Below, piece by piece: positions 63,305 to 64,000 of a stretch of 64,000 nt of DNA; position 1 is the first letter of the stretch, and every line of letters begins with the position of its first letter. The position numbers and the translations under genes are program-made. Origin of the DNA: Micrococcales bacterium (GTDB lineage: Bacteria > Actinomycetota > Actinomycetes > Actinomycetales > Dermatophilaceae); contig JAJTBD010000002.1 of the NCBI GenBank assembly GCA_021287075.1, positions 1-64,000 on the forward strand. The letters are read 5' to 3'. The notes beneath the pieces are model-generated. The model was not told the DNA's origin and searched no databases. It was given only the letters and a program-made list of their open reading frames with translations.

Positions 63305-64000
63305 GATGGCCTCCGCTGGGGTGCGACGAGAGTGTGGACGAGTCGGGCCGCCACGCGGGCGGTGCGCGAGTCGATGTCGTGGGCCGGGTTGAGCTCGGCG
63401 ATGTCGATGAGCGCGACCTTGCCCGATGCGGCGAGGTGCCGGCACAGGGGCAGCAGGGTCTCGAGCGGCACGCCGTATGCCGCGGGTGCGCTCACTCCCG
63501 GTGCGACCGCGGCCGGCAGCACGTCAAGGTCGATGCTGAGGTGGACCGCGTCGACTCCGGCGATGAAGACATCGACCTCGGCGAGGATCTCGTCGAGCTG
63601 CGCTGGGGCACAGTCGATGTCGAGGCGCCAGGTGGCCCCGAGACGGTCGGCTGTGTCAAAGAGTGTGGCGGTGTTGGACGCCTCGCTGATGCCAACCACG
63701 TGATAGCGGAAGTCCGCGCCGCGTGCCTCGTCGGCACGGGCCATCTGGAGGAAGGGGGTGCCAGACGTCGGCTGCTCCGCCTCGCGCAGGTCGAAGTGCG
63801 CGTCGAGGTTGAGCACCCCGACGCGGGCGTCCAGGAGCCGGCTCGATGAGGCCCGGCCCAGATAGCTGCCCCACGCCGTCTCGTGGCCGCCGCCGAGCAC
63901 GACCACGACGCGGTGGGAGTCCAGCAGGCCCGACACGGCGTCGCCGAGCGCGGCCTGCGCTGACTCGAGATCACCGTCGGCCACCTCGACCGTGCCGGCG
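63301..64000 (-). CDS. hutG: Formimidoylglutamase/ureohydrolase (N-terminal part outside window)
   Basis: The frame is open to the window end. Visible C-terminal 232 codons hold the Mn2+ ligand motifs VVVLGGGHETAWGSY, LDAHFDLREAEQP and VHLSIDLDVLPAAVAPG of the arginase/agmatinase fold. Adjacency to hutH points to formimidoylglutamase, not agmatinase. The product overlaps hutH by ATGA. Confidence 0.88.
   Translation of the reverse strand, partial: AGTVEVADGDLESAQAALGDAVSGLLDSHRVVVVLGGGHETAWGSYLGRASSSRLLDARVGVLNLDAHFDLREAEQPTSGTPFLQMARADEARGADFRYHVVGISEASNTATLFDTADRLGATWRLDIDCAPAQLDEILAEVDVFIAGVDAVHLSIDLDVLPAAVAPGVSAPAAYGVPLETLLPLCRHLAASGKVALIDIAELNPAHDIDSRTARVAARLVHTLVAPQRRPS

Overview
This window is high-GC DNA (roughly 70 percent by eye) from an actinobacterium. 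The best fit I can argue for is the Intrasporangiaceae/Dermatophilaceae neighbourhood, and the genus is not determinable here. The evidence is the BldC-type MerR regulator beside a DUF3073 gene next to purM, a DinB-type mycothiol-transferase-like protein, a GuaB1-type IMPDH-related enzyme, a sterol-carrier-like gene in the purine locus, an actinobacterial-type LAxTG sorting signal, and many genes whose start codon lies 6-7 nt after a TAnnnT-like -10 box (leaderless starts).

Layout. 1-4019 holds the 5' part of a very large repetitive secreted adhesin on the minus strand, cut by the window edge. 4208-7520 carries a HelR/HelD-type RNA-polymerase-associated helicase-like ATPase and a LuxR-type regulator. 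7864-23325 is the purine biosynthesis neighbourhood: purD, purC, purF, purM, then DUF3073 and bldC. Interspersed are an aminotransferase, a spermidine-synthase-like protein, a YczE-like membrane protein, a DivIVA-domain protein, a receiver-Trx-TrxR-like fusion, a VOC protein, and an isochorismatase coupled to an NCS1 permease. 23333-30313 carries amino-acid and redox genes: a DAO-type oxidase, GNAT, threonine dehydratase, thioredoxin with a striking palindromic operator, and an ECF transporter in which the S-like component and both ATPases are fused. 30456-36584 has small proteins, a beta-phosphoglucomutase/GH65 phosphorylase pair, a KhtTU-type cation/proton antiporter and a thioesterase. 36827-43385 has the pntAB transhydrogenase and a MacB-like ABC exporter. 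43726-49295 has a class V aminotransferase, an enoyl-CoA hydratase, a tRNA-Glu/Asp/Phe cluster, and a GntR regulator with two paralogous membrane proteins and a 42-bp palindromic operator. 49397-53959 holds a PHP protein and several cell-envelope and ACT-domain genes. 54159-56264 is a second, complete adhesin with an LAYTG sorting signal. 56365-60964 is guaB1 followed by an accessory pocket: hypothetical genes, Nudix, a truncated gene and an IS3-family element abutting tRNA-Lys. 61127-64000 has a GNAT gene and the start of a hut (histidine degradation) operon.

The most unusual signal is genome-scale rather than a gene. The short word GTATGCCGC/GCGGCATAC and its core TATGCCG recur about once per kilobase, in both orientations, in genes and between them. 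In three places it forms inverted pairs that make terminator-like hairpins. It is absent from both adhesin genes and from the IS element. Density, lack of strand bias and use in terminators resemble the DNA uptake sequences of Neisseria and Pasteurellaceae. I propose, as inference, an uptake-sequence-like or other architecture-imparting word.

A second repeat family, short perfect palindromes GCCCACGTGGGC and CACCAATTGGTG with conserved flanks, sits at the 3' ends of genes and forms a 46-bp tandem array near 43.6 kb.
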